A stretch of 34,164 bases of DNA from Deltaproteobacteria bacterium (GTDB lineage: Bacteria > Desulfobacterota > Binatia > UBA9968). Positions 14,956 through 25,720 of the stretch are shown one piece after another. Numbering within the stretch: position 1 is the stretch's first letter; every line of letters starts with the position of its first letter. The notes below the pieces were generated by a model. That model ran no database searches and was not told the origin of the DNA. It saw nothing but the letters and a program-made list of their open reading frames with translations. The stretch covers positions 1 through 34,164 of the forward strand of contig JAUYJC010000135.1 of the NCBI GenBank assembly GCA_030688735.1. Reading direction: 5' to 3'. Both the position numbers and the translations under genes were made by a program.

Positions 14956-15789
14956 TCACTTGCGAACGCGCCTTGAGTTGAGCGGATCGCGCGGCACAAA
15001 ATAGCGCGCGCCGGTCTCGCCGTCTTCGGTCGCCTTCATGTCTACGTCCAATATTTCTCTGATGTTGGTTTCATTGACGACCTCGGAGACAGGGCCGAAA
15101 GCTCGGAGCGTACCAGCGCTCAGCAGCAACGCCTTATCGGCAAATAGCGAAACCAGGTTGACATCATGCAAGACCGTGATGACTGTGACGCGCTGCTCGA
15201 CGCAAAGTCGCTTTAAAGCAGCCAGAATTTGCAGCTGATAGTACAGATCGAGGTGTAACGTCGGTTCGTCGAGCAGCAGAATTCGCGCCGTTTGGGCCAG
15301 TGCCCGGGCGATCAAAACCTTCTGCTGTTCGCCGCCGCTGAGCGTGGTGAAATTTCGCGCGCCGAGATGTTTGGCATCGGTGTGATTCAGGGCCGCTTCA
15401 ACGGCCAGCAGGTCCGCGCTTGATGATCCGAAGCGGGAGGAGTGGGGGTATCGTCCCAAGGCCACCAATTCAAACACAGTGAGCGGAAAACTTGACACCG
15501 GCTGCTGCGAAACATAGGCGATTTGTTTCGCCAGTTCTTTCGGTGCGAAGGACGACAGCGGTTGGTTATAGAGCGCTACCGTGCCAGAGCTCGGCCGCAA
15601 AAACCCGAGTATTATCTTCAACAGCGTCGTCTTGCCGGAGCCGTTGGGGCCGATCAACGCCACCAGTTCGGCTTCGCCGATGGCGAACGTGATGTCGGTC
15701 AACGCAAGTCCATTCGCATACGCGAAAGACACGCCGCGCGTCTCGATGGCGGTTGGTGGTTCCATGTTAAAAACCGTAGTCGCCGGCAT
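14956..15789 (-). CDS. btuD: Cobalamin/iron-siderophore-type ABC transporter ATPase
   Basis: This is the ATP-hydrolysing subunit of a type II importer. Numbered from ATG 15789, Walker A GPNGSGKTT is at 47-55, the Q-loop region follows (AYVSQQPVSSFPL), the ABC signature is LSGGEQQKVLIARA, Walker B is RILLLDEPT and the switch histidine lies in TVLHDVN. BtuD and FecE/FhuC cannot be separated by motif. The gene order with BtuF- and BtuC-like genes downstream of a cobalamin riboswitch makes B12 the likely cargo. The start is uncertain: ATG 15789 overlaps the permease gene by 23 bases, while ATG 15765 (eight residues shorter) starts one base after the permease stop. Neither has a convincing ribosome-binding site. 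Both imply translational coupling. Confidence 0.9.
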   Translation of the reverse strand: MPATTVFNMEPPTAIETRGVSFAYANGLALTDITFAIGEAELVALIGPNGSGKTTLLKIILGFLRPSSGTVALYNQPLSSFAPKELAKQIAYVSQQPVSSFPLTVFELVALGRYPHSSRFGSSSADLLAVEAALNHTDAKHLGARNFTTLSGGEQQKVLIARALAQTARILLLDEPTLHLDLYYQLQILAALKRLCVEQRVTVITVLHDVNLVSLFADKALLLSAGTLRAFGPVSEVVNETNIREILDVDMKATEDGETGARYFVPRDPLNSRRVRK

Positions 15790-16744
15790 CTTTCCGGATC
15801 AAATAAAGAAATATCGGCACGCCGACCAGCGAGGTCACGATGCCCACGGGCAGCTCGGCTGGGGCGATGATCGTGCGCGCCGCGGTGTCGCACAGCACGA
15901 GAAATACGCCTCCAGAGAAAAACGTCAGGGGAAACAAAGTCCGGTGATCGGCACCGTAGATCAAGCGGATCATATGGGGCACGATCAAACCGACAAAACC
16001 GATCAAGCCCGCCACCGAGACCGAGATCGAAGTCAGCAAGGCCGCAAGCACCGCGTACAGCAACTGAATCCGGCCCGTGCGAATGCCGCTGCTCTGGGCC
16101 GTCTCCTCTCCGAGCAAGAGGACATTGAGTTCGGGAGCAAATTGGCAGGCGGTCAGAAACGCCAAGGGTATGCACGCGAGGGAGATCCAGGTGGTATCCC
16201 AGTTCGAACTGGAAAAACCGCCGAGAAAGAAAAAAATCAGCGCTTTAAGCTCCTCTCCGGCCAGAAGCATGAGTATGGCGACCAGCGAGGACAGAAACAG
16301 GCCGACGCCCAGGCCGGCGAGAAGCAGGCGGAAAATGGAAAAACCGCCGCTGCGGTGGCCAAAATAAAATACCAACGCGAGCGCCGCGAGCGATCCAATG
16401 AAGGCGAAGACACTTACCGCCGCAAACTGGGCCAAAGGCGAGGCGAGCTGAAAAACAATCGCCGCGGCGGCGCCCAGGGAGGCGCCCGAGGAGACGCCGA
16501 GCAGATAGCTGTCGGCGATGGGATTGCGGAAAAGACCTTGGAAGATCGCCCCCGCCAGCGCCAAGCCGCCACCGACGAGAAACGCCGAGAGGATGCGCGG
16601 CAGTCTCAAGTTAAATAGAATCACCTTGTCGGTGGCGGACATCTCGAATAGAGAGATTCGCACCGGTCCGATGCTGAGCGCGAGGGAGAAGGCAACCAAC
16701 AAAGAAACGCTGATGAGCAAACAATTCCAACTCTTGCGACTCAC
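15767..16744 (-). CDS. btuC: FecCD/BtuC-family ABC transporter permease
   Basis: The 325 residues carry about ten hydrophobic segments and the family landmarks: LRLPRILSAFLVGGGLALAG, then IFQGLFRNPIADSYLLGVSS near 85-105, and a coupling-region GLIGFVGLIVPHMIRLIYG near 245. It forms the inner-membrane channel of a B12 or ferric-siderophore importer. The start is GTG 16744 with GGAG five bases upstream. It overlaps the binding-protein gene by 4 bases (GTGA), so the three transporter genes form one operon. The adjacent cobalamin riboswitch supports cobalamin as substrate; iron-chelate transport is the alternative. Confidence 0.92.
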   Translation of the reverse strand: MSRKSWNCLLISVSLLVAFSLALSIGPVRISLFEMSATDKVILFNLRLPRILSAFLVGGGLALAGAIFQGLFRNPIADSYLLGVSSGASLGAAAAIVFQLASPLAQFAAVSVFAFIGSLAALALVFYFGHRSGGFSIFRLLLAGLGVGLFLSSLVAILMLLAGEELKALIFFFLGGFSSSNWDTTWISLACIPLAFLTACQFAPELNVLLLGEETAQSSGIRTGRIQLLYAVLAALLTSISVSVAGLIGFVGLIVPHMIRLIYGADHRTLFPLTFFSGGVFLVLCDTAARTIIAPAELPVGIVTSLVGVPIFLYLIRKDAGDYGF

Positions 16745-17694
16745 TTTGTCTCCGTTAAAAATGTGTGTTTCATGTGCCTGTCACCGAATAGGCAGTCCTG
16801 AATCTTTGCCAGGCCATTTAAAAATTCGACGCTGCGTCTGATATCAGCCTCGTCGATGAAACAAAAATGCGAATTACGCACACCGCGGATCGACGACCAG
16901 CCGGGGCGCTGCGCGAGCGTTTTCACAAACGGTTTTTGCACGGCGAGAAAAATCAGCACCTCGGGATCGCGTTGGATGAGCGATTCCAAACTGATCTGCG
17001 CCGAATCAAAAGGCAGGTCGCCGAATACATTGATCCCTCCCGCCGCAGCGACGAGCCAGTCCGGGAAAGACGATTTACCGACGGTGATCAGTGGATCGGT
17101 CCACATTTGCAGATAAACGCGTTTCTTCGCCTTGTCTTTCGCCCTGGCCGTAATTTTCGTGAACCTCCGTTCCATCTCGTCGATTATCCTCCCGGCTTTT
17201 CTTTCTTGCTCCAGTAGTTCGCCAAGAAGTGCGAAATCTCGTTTGAGCCCTGCCAAGTCGCGCGGCCAGAGGCTCAGCGTCGCGTAGCCCATGTTTTTCA
17301 GCGGCACGGCGAAGCGCTGCTGCGTGGGACCGTTTGTGAGTATCAGGTCGGGTTGGAGTTGGACGATTTTCTCGAGATTCGCGTCAAACCCGCCGCCGAT
17401 GATCTCAACCTGTTTCAGTTGAACTTTCTTTGCCAACGCTTCGGGGAAACGATCGTAGCGAGTTCCCCCTTTTAACCTTTCGCAATCCAATAAACACACC
17501 ATCTCCGAGTTCGTCGGCACCAACGAGACGACCCTGCGGACGCTGTTTTTGACTGCAACTTTGATCCCCAGATCATCAATGATGATTCGCTCGCCGGCCA
17601 ATCCAATCGGCGGAGACTGCAGCAACATCGCCAACGCATAGATCGCGAAAATGCGGTTACTATCGCTCAACCGTCGAAATGGGCGCTTCGTCAT
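16741..17694 (-). CDS. btuF: Periplasmic cobalamin-binding protein (BtuF-like)
   Basis: The N-terminus has a hydrophobic signal (RIFAIYALAMLLQSPPIGLA), then VRRVVSLVPTNSEMVCLLDC, the conserved opening of the helical-backbone binding proteins (PBP-like fold). VQLQPDLILTNG and a long linking helix (LAGLKRDFALLGELLEQERK) follow. These proteins deliver B12 or Fe-chelates to BtuC/FecD permeases. SLVPTNSE corresponds to the SL.P..TE pattern of BtuF-like members. At 317 residues the length is normal. An AGGTAA lies about 8 bases before ATG 17694. It follows the receptor gene by 68 bases on the same strand, so riboswitch 1 probably controls receptor and transporter together. Confidence 0.9.
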   Translation of the reverse strand: MTKRPFRRLSDSNRIFAIYALAMLLQSPPIGLAGERIIIDDLGIKVAVKNSVRRVVSLVPTNSEMVCLLDCERLKGGTRYDRFPEALAKKVQLKQVEIIGGGFDANLEKIVQLQPDLILTNGPTQQRFAVPLKNMGYATLSLWPRDLAGLKRDFALLGELLEQERKAGRIIDEMERRFTKITARAKDKAKKRVYLQMWTDPLITVGKSSFPDWLVAAAGGINVFGDLPFDSAQISLESLIQRDPEVLIFLAVQKPFVKTLAQRPGWSSIRGVRNSHFCFIDEADIRRSVEFLNGLAKIQDCLFGDRHMKHTFLTETK

Positions 17695-17762
17695 GGTCAG
17701 CTTACCTGCTCACAGGACACCGGGGATTGATCAGAGCCTCGGGGTACACGCTCATGAAATGC

Positions 17763-19802
17763 CTAATAACGAAACGACAGCCCGGCAAAGGCGTTGAATC
17801 CTGGCGCGGGGACGCGAAACGGTTCGTTGACCAATATACCGGAAGTCGAATACCTTCGGTTGGTTAGGTTGTTGAAGTTGACATATCCCGTCCACTGTTT
17901 CCACTGATAAGCGATACGGCTGTTGACTACGAAATAGTCAGCGACTTTCTTAGCTTGATTGGGCTCGTCGCTCTGCATAAATTGCGAGCCAACATAATTA
18001 CCGAAAAGCGAAACGGTCAGGCCTTCGATGGGGTAGGTGTTGACGCCTACGCCGACACGATGGCGCGGCACGAGTGGCAGCTCGTCACCTTTTCTCACCT
18101 GGCCGGAAAAGAGTAAGACATCGGTTTCAAACGTGGCTTTCATGGCGGTGTAATTGACGAAGACATCGAGCCACTTTTGGTAGCGGGCTTTTAGAGAGAG
18201 TTCGATGCCGCGGCGCAAGGTGCGGGCTATGTTCTCATTGCGTCCGAAAAAGAAAATCGGGTCGGTGACGATGAAGAGAATCTCGTCACGCACCGGCGTG
18301 TAAAAGAGCGCCAGCGACGCGTCGAGCCAATCTTGCAGCTGTGCTTTGGCGCCAAGCTCGAAATTACGGCTCGTCATGGCTTTCAAGTCCGGATTGGAAC
18401 CGAACGGTCCCTGTGCGAATAGTTCGTCGACCGTTGGAATTCGCACCCCCTCAGAGTAACTAAACGAAAAGCTAAGATTTTTAATTGGGGTGTAGACCAA
18501 TCCGGCCTTGGGACTGACGCGATGGTAGGTCTTGATTCCGCTCAGTGTTGGATCGATCTCGTCAGTGAAGTCAAGACGATCCCAGTCGTAACGGAAGCCG
18601 CCGTTGACGACCAATGATTCGAACAGATGAAAACTATCGGTGAGAAAGATACCTGCGACATCTTCTTTGGTGGAGCGCATATTGCGGAACGTGAAAGAGG
18701 GTAGAAAGATCCCAGAGTTGGCCGAGTCAAAATTGTTGCGGGCGTACTCGAAACCAAGCGTCAAGAGATTCTTCTTACTCAGGATGGCGCCCTCGTGGCT
18801 CGCCTGTATCGTCGTGCCGCCGGACCTCGTCTCCGTGTTCAGCGTCGATTCACTTCTCAACCCGCGATTGAAGAACTCGATATCGTTGCGTCGGAAGAAT
18901 CCGTTCAGTGCCACCGAGAAACCCGCCGGAAGTTTTTGTTTTAGATTAAGTGCGACTTGGTGGAGGTTGTCTTTCGACTGATCGCCCGGAGTCAAATTAT
19001 CATTCCTATCTACCCGTAAGCGACTAGCCGGCAACGAGCCCGCCTGACTGATATTATCCAGCACGCGAGTATAGGCGACGCTAGCGTCGGTGTCGTCCCC
19101 GAGCCGATAACCGAGTTTTGCGAGCAGACGCGTGATTGTTGCGCCGGCGTGCCGCGAGCCAAATTCCTCTCGATAGCCATTGGTCAACTCTCGGGTGACG
19201 CCGAAATAGTAATCAAAGTTCGAGATCGGCAGCGGCCCATCCGTGTTGAAGGAATATCTTTGGCGTCCATAGCTGCCGCCGCCGATGTTAACGCCAAAAT
19301 GCGGCCGGTCCCTGCGCCCACGCTTGGTCGTTATATTGATTACACCGGCGAGGGCGTTGCGGCCGAATACGGTTGCGGTTCCAGGCAGAATCTCGATTCG
19401 TTCGATGTCTTCGATCGGTATTAGATCAAAATTGATCGTATTGAAATCGGGCTCATTGACTCGGACGCCGTCGACGAAGACGCTGGTTGCCGTAACCGGT
19501 TGGGCGTTGAACCCTCGCATGTCGACGGTCTGCTGAAACTCGTTACCGACGCCGTCGTAGAGCATGATGCCGGTTTGATATTGCAAGACTTCTTGCACGG
19601 TCTTGGCGCCAAGCTTTTGAATTTCATCCGCTGTGACGACGATAACTTTGCCCGGCACGCGGTTCGCCGGCTGTTCGATATCGCGGAGACGCGTGTCAGT
19701 GACGACGATGGGGTCTAACGTGTCTTCTCGCGGTGGCTCAGCGCCGTGAATGGATGAGGTGAAAAAAAGAAATAGTAATGTTCCGAAAAGCCGAAACTGC
19801 AT
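17763..19802 (-). CDS. btuB: TonB-dependent outer-membrane receptor, probably for cobalamin
   Basis: The 679-residue protein has a signal peptide (residues 1-20, cleavage near IHGA) and a TonB box (DPIVVTDTR). The plug domain contains EVLQYQTGIMLYDGVG, VDMRGFN, SVFVDGVRV and IERIEILPGTATVFGRNALA, and is followed by ITTKRG. The remainder is a predicted 22-stranded barrel ending in GFNAFAGLSFRY with a terminal aromatic. It would take substrate through the outer membrane using TonB energy. The assignment to B12 rests on the cobalamin riboswitch directly upstream and the BtuFCD genes downstream; by sequence alone an Fe-siderophore receptor would be possible. AAGGAGGGT precedes ATG 19802. It is somewhat longer than E. 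coli BtuB. Confidence 0.88.
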   Translation of the reverse strand: MQFRLFGTLLFLFFTSSIHGAEPPREDTLDPIVVTDTRLRDIEQPANRVPGKVIVVTADEIQKLGAKTVQEVLQYQTGIMLYDGVGNEFQQTVDMRGFNAQPVTATSVFVDGVRVNEPDFNTINFDLIPIEDIERIEILPGTATVFGRNALAGVINITTKRGRRDRPHFGVNIGGGSYGRQRYSFNTDGPLPISNFDYYFGVTRELTNGYREEFGSRHAGATITRLLAKLGYRLGDDTDASVAYTRVLDNISQAGSLPASRLRVDRNDNLTPGDQSKDNLHQVALNLKQKLPAGFSVALNGFFRRNDIEFFNRGLRSESTLNTETRSGGTTIQASHEGAILSKKNLLTLGFEYARNNFDSANSGIFLPSFTFRNMRSTKEDVAGIFLTDSFHLFESLVVNGGFRYDWDRLDFTDEIDPTLSGIKTYHRVSPKAGLVYTPIKNLSFSFSYSEGVRIPTVDELFAQGPFGSNPDLKAMTSRNFELGAKAQLQDWLDASLALFYTPVRDEILFIVTDPIFFFGRNENIARTLRRGIELSLKARYQKWLDVFVNYTAMKATFETDVLLFSGQVRKGDELPLVPRHRVGVGVNTYPIEGLTVSLFGNYVGSQFMQSDEPNQAKKVADYFVVNSRIAYQWKQWTGYVNFNNLTNRRYSTSGILVNEPFRVPAPGFNAFAGLSFRY

Positions 19803-19839
19803 GAAACCCTCCTTTTCCCGCGAAGGGGGAATGTTTAGG

Positions 19840-20105
19840 CAGATCGGATAGGTCTCCTGGCTTGGGCTTGGATGCGTGATCGTGCTCGTTTTTCGTGCTC
19901 GTAAATACGAACACGATCACGATTTTCTCTACTCGCCGCGCCTTCCCACCCGAAGCGATTTCCGATGTTAGATTTTCGATTTTGGATTAAATCCGAAATC
20001 CCCAATCCGAAATCAAAAATTCTCCTGAGCAGTGGCTCTACTGCGGCTTTCGTGGCCCTTACAGTTGCGGGGCAGCAGGGGAATTTCCTTCCACCACCTC
20101 TCCCC
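19840..20105 (-). promoter_or_regulatory. Cobalamin riboswitch 1 (upstream of the BtuB-like receptor)
   Basis: On the minus strand the core matches the AdoCbl riboswitch: CTGCCCCGCAACTGTAA (about 20055-20075), then AGCCACTGC, GGGAAGGCGCGGCGAGTAG (about 19931-19950) and the B12 box AGCCAGGAGACCTATCC (19846-19862). Ligand binding would block expression of the receptor operon. The 5' segment normally reading GGGAA...GGTGNAANTCC is irregular. Two peripheral helices are greatly enlarged: a GTGATCGTGCTCGT/ACGAACACGATCAC hairpin (19877-19921) and an AT-rich inverted-repeat arm (about 19955-20023). The total is about 265 nt, long for the class. Boundaries are approximate. Confidence 0.88.
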
Positions 20106-20108
20106 CCT

Positions 20109-20210
20109 CCCAATTTTGGATTTTGGATTTCAGCCAAAGGACTGATCAGCCTTAGGCTGAGCCGATATTAGATTAGGGGCCCAATCTAAAATCCAAAATC
20201 GAAAATGGGA
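20109..20210. repeat. AT-rich inverted repeat around a CAGCC/GGCTG palindrome
   Basis: CCAATTTTGGATTTTGGATT (from 20110) and the near-complement ending AATCGAAAATGGG (20181-20209) form an imperfect inverted repeat about 100 bases long. Inside lie CAGCCTTAGGCTG (20147-20159) and a TAGATTA/CAATCTA hairpin around GGGGCCC. The GATTTTGGATT unit is the same one that forms the enlarged arm inside riboswitch 1. The element sits between riboswitch 1 and the end of tonB. The remaining 20211-20299 shows nothing further. Confidence 0.55.
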
Positions 20211-20299
20211 GTGGAGCTGGAGTGGAGGGGAGTCACCCCTTTCCCTTACATCCGTCTGCAGCCGATAATTGTGCTCGCTATACCTCCATAAGGTTAGGA

Positions 20300-21040
20300 T
20301 TAATCTCCTACGTCCGTAAGCCGAAAATCGATCGGAATCCGAACCCAGCTGTCTACCGGCTTCTCACCGACGCGGGCCGGGGCGAAGCGCCAGTGCTTGA
20401 TCGCTTCCACGGCGGCCTGATCCAAGACTTCGGCGCCGGAACTTCGATTCACTTCGACGAAGGCGGAGCGCCCTTCCTCATTCACCAGGACGCGCAGCAG
20501 TACCCGGCCCTCCTTACCATCGCGGCGGGCCGTGTCCGGATATTTCGGCTTCGGTGCCTCGTTGGTGCGTGCTTGGGTGTACTGCCCGGCGCTCTTAGCG
20601 ATGCCATTCCCGCTTCCCATGCCCGACCCTGTATCCGAATCCCCCGTTCCCCCGGCGCCATTTCCGCCGTCGCCCATTCCGCTGGGAGCCGGTGTGCCGG
20701 TCGCAACGGAAACGGAATCGGTCGTCGTCACGACCTCCAATCCTTCGTTAACGGTCACAGAATCCTGCGCGGACGGTGTCGTGGCGTTGGGTGGGATGAC
20801 CTTGGCAAGCTCGGTGATTTGCTGGTTCGAGGTATTTTGTTTCGCCGCGGCACGGGGTGTAGACCCGCGCGCTGCGTTTTCAACTTCGCCGTCTTTGCCG
20901 AGCGCGCCGCCAGCTTCTTCAAGAGTGACGACTATCACCGGCGCCAACGGTTCGCCGCTCAAGGCGGGAAAGGAAATCGGCAAGACAAGCGCCACCCCGT
21001 GCAACGAAGCGGAAAGGACGATGAATGAGGCCAGCTTCAT
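20300..21040 (-). CDS. tonB: TonB energy-transducing protein
   Basis: The single N-terminal membrane anchor (1-22) contains S10-x-x-x-H14 in LSASLHG, matching the S16/H20 pair through which E. coli TonB contacts ExbB/ExbD. A low-complexity periplasmic linker follows. It is Gly/Ser/Asp-rich (around residues 118-150) rather than the usual Pro-Glu/Pro-Lys. The last 80 residues are a TonB C-terminal domain: PKPKYPDTARRDGKEGRVLL, VEVNRSSGAEVLDQAAVEAI and KHWRFAPAR. At 246 residues it is typical. No exbB/exbD lies nearby, so it must borrow them from elsewhere. A cobalamin riboswitch precedes it, suggesting a TonB dedicated to the B12 receptor. The ribosome-binding site is weak. Confidence 0.9.
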   Translation of the reverse strand: MKLASFIVLSASLHGVALVLPISFPALSGEPLAPVIVVTLEEAGGALGKDGEVENAARGSTPRAAAKQNTSNQQITELAKVIPPNATTPSAQDSVTVNEGLEVVTTTDSVSVATGTPAPSGMGDGGNGAGGTGDSDTGSGMGSGNGIAKSAGQYTQARTNEAPKPKYPDTARRDGKEGRVLLRVLVNEEGRSAFVEVNRSSGAEVLDQAAVEAIKHWRFAPARVGEKPVDSWVRIPIDFRLTDVGD

Positions 21041-21119
21041 GATTTCGAACCCGTGGCCTCGATGGAGATGCCGAGAAAGATAGGACGACCTTTCTCTCTC
21101 TTCCGGAGAGGCCGGTTGA

Positions 21120-21290
21120 ATAGACTCCAGGCAGGTTTCCTGGCTTAGGCTTTATTCCTACTCGCCGCGCCTTCCCGTCAGCCTGAGGCTGACAGTGGCT
21201 TGATTACGGCTTTCGTAGCCATCACAGTGGCGGGACCGCCCCGGGTTTGCACCGGTGTTCCCTGTCACCTGGAGCCGCTAACGGATCGGG
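21120..21290 (-). promoter_or_regulatory. Cobalamin riboswitch 2 (upstream of tonB)
   Basis: On the minus strand this is a near-consensus AdoCbl riboswitch: GGGAACACCGGTGCAAACCC (ending near 21243), then GCGGTCCCGCCACTGTGATG, AGCCACTG, GGGAAGGCGCGGCGAGTAGG (about 21161-21175) and the B12 box AGCCAGGAAACCTGCC (21130-21145). One peripheral hairpin consists of the palindrome CAGCCTGAGGCTG (21179-21191). It lies about 80 bases before tonB. High B12 should lower tonB expression. The remaining bases up to the AEC gene stop (21291-21351) hold nothing I recognise. Confidence 0.95.
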
Positions 21291-21351
21291 GGGAAACTTA
21301 CAACGGGAAATGAAATCTGTCAAGAACCTTTTTTGAAATCTCATTCAGCGG

Positions 21352-22227
21352 CTAAAGGATCAGCCAAAGCACCATGGGAATCGTGAAGACGGAAAGGAAA
21401 GTGCTGAGGACGACGATCGATGCCGCCAATTGCGGGTCCTGGCCATATTTTTCGGTGAGCACGAAATTGATAACCGCGGCCGGGAGAGCGCCGTAAAGGA
21501 GTAACACCTGGCGGTTGACGCCTTCGGCGCCGATTAACTGAACCGCGAGCCAGGCGGCGGCGAATCCACCGAAGATTCGAAGTAGCGCGCCGCCGAGCGC
21601 ATGACCCCATTGGAGAGACTGAAAATTATGCAGGCGATATCCAAGCCCCACAAGCATTAACGGCAGCGTCGATTGGCCGAGCAGCGCAAGCGGCTGGAAG
21701 AGCGGTTCGGGAATTTCTATGTGACCTACATTGAACGATAACCCCGCGATCGTGGCGTAGAGCAACGGCAGGCGAAAGATTTCTTTCCAGTTGGCGCCCC
21801 CACTGAGAATGTAAATGCCGAGGGAGTATTGAAACGAAGTAATGATAACGAAGAGCAGGGTCGCCCGCTGCATGCCGGGCTGGCCGAAGGCGAACAGCGC
21901 CAAGGGCAGACCCATGTTGCCGGCGTTCATAAACAAGGCTGGCATCGCAAAGCCGCGCGAACGAAAGTGGAATGAGAAAAAGTACAGCCGGATGAGCAAT
22001 CCCACGGCGGCGAACATGCCGACGGTTCCGGCGAACAGCACCGCGATGTCGGTCGCGATGAGCGGCTTGCCGGCGAGGGAGGTAAAGACGAGCGACGGCG
22101 TTCCCAGATAGACGATCAGTTCGGTGAGCGGCGCCAGGCTGATTTTTTTCCAGTGGGCGAAGACAAAGCCGACGGCGATGAGAAAGAAGACCGGGATGAC
22201 CGGCGCGAGTGGTTTAAATAGTTCCAT
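21352..22227 (-). CDS. AEC-family (auxin efflux carrier-like) transporter
   Basis: The 291 residues are mostly hydrophobic, with eight to ten membrane spans. They show the AEC landmarks near the centre (ALFMNAGNMGLPLALFAFGQ) and in the N-terminal third (LTELIVYLGTPSLVFTSLAG). Family members export or import organic anions such as malonate, malate or auxin. Bacterial substrates are usually unknown. It is 26 bases downstream of the cobS-like gene on the same strand, so the two may be co-transcribed, but the tonB riboswitch lies after its stop codon and does not control it. No ribosome-binding site is obvious. A link to B12 metabolism is only positional. Confidence 0.88.
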   Translation of the reverse strand: MELFKPLAPVIPVFFLIAVGFVFAHWKKISLAPLTELIVYLGTPSLVFTSLAGKPLIATDIAVLFAGTVGMFAAVGLLIRLYFFSFHFRSRGFAMPALFMNAGNMGLPLALFAFGQPGMQRATLLFVIITSFQYSLGIYILSGGANWKEIFRLPLLYATIAGLSFNVGHIEIPEPLFQPLALLGQSTLPLMLVGLGYRLHNFQSLQWGHALGGALLRIFGGFAAAWLAVQLIGAEGVNRQVLLLYGALPAAVINFVLTEKYGQDPQLAASIVVLSTFLSVFTIPMVLWLIL

Positions 22228-22253
22228 GACATCAAACCACGGATCGCGATGTT

Positions 22254-25630
<3,377 letters not shown>

Positions 25631-25640
25631 CCACGGAAGC

Positions 25641-25714
25641 GTTCAAAACGCGCAACTCCTTCGAGCCGCTTAAGACGTTTTGAACCGCTTGAACCGCTTG
25701 AACGGTTTGAACGA
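25641..25714. repeat. TTGAAC-rich repeats between gyrB and gyrA
   Basis: A perfect 10-bp inverted repeat, GTTCAAAACG (25641-25650) and CGTTTTGAAC (25676-25685), is followed by three further TTGAAC units, two of them continuing as TTGAACCG (to 25711). The repeats fill the short gyrB-gyrA gap. Without a T-run after the hairpin it is not a typical terminator, so gyrA is probably co-transcribed. Confidence 0.45.
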
Positions 25715-25720
25715 CCGATT

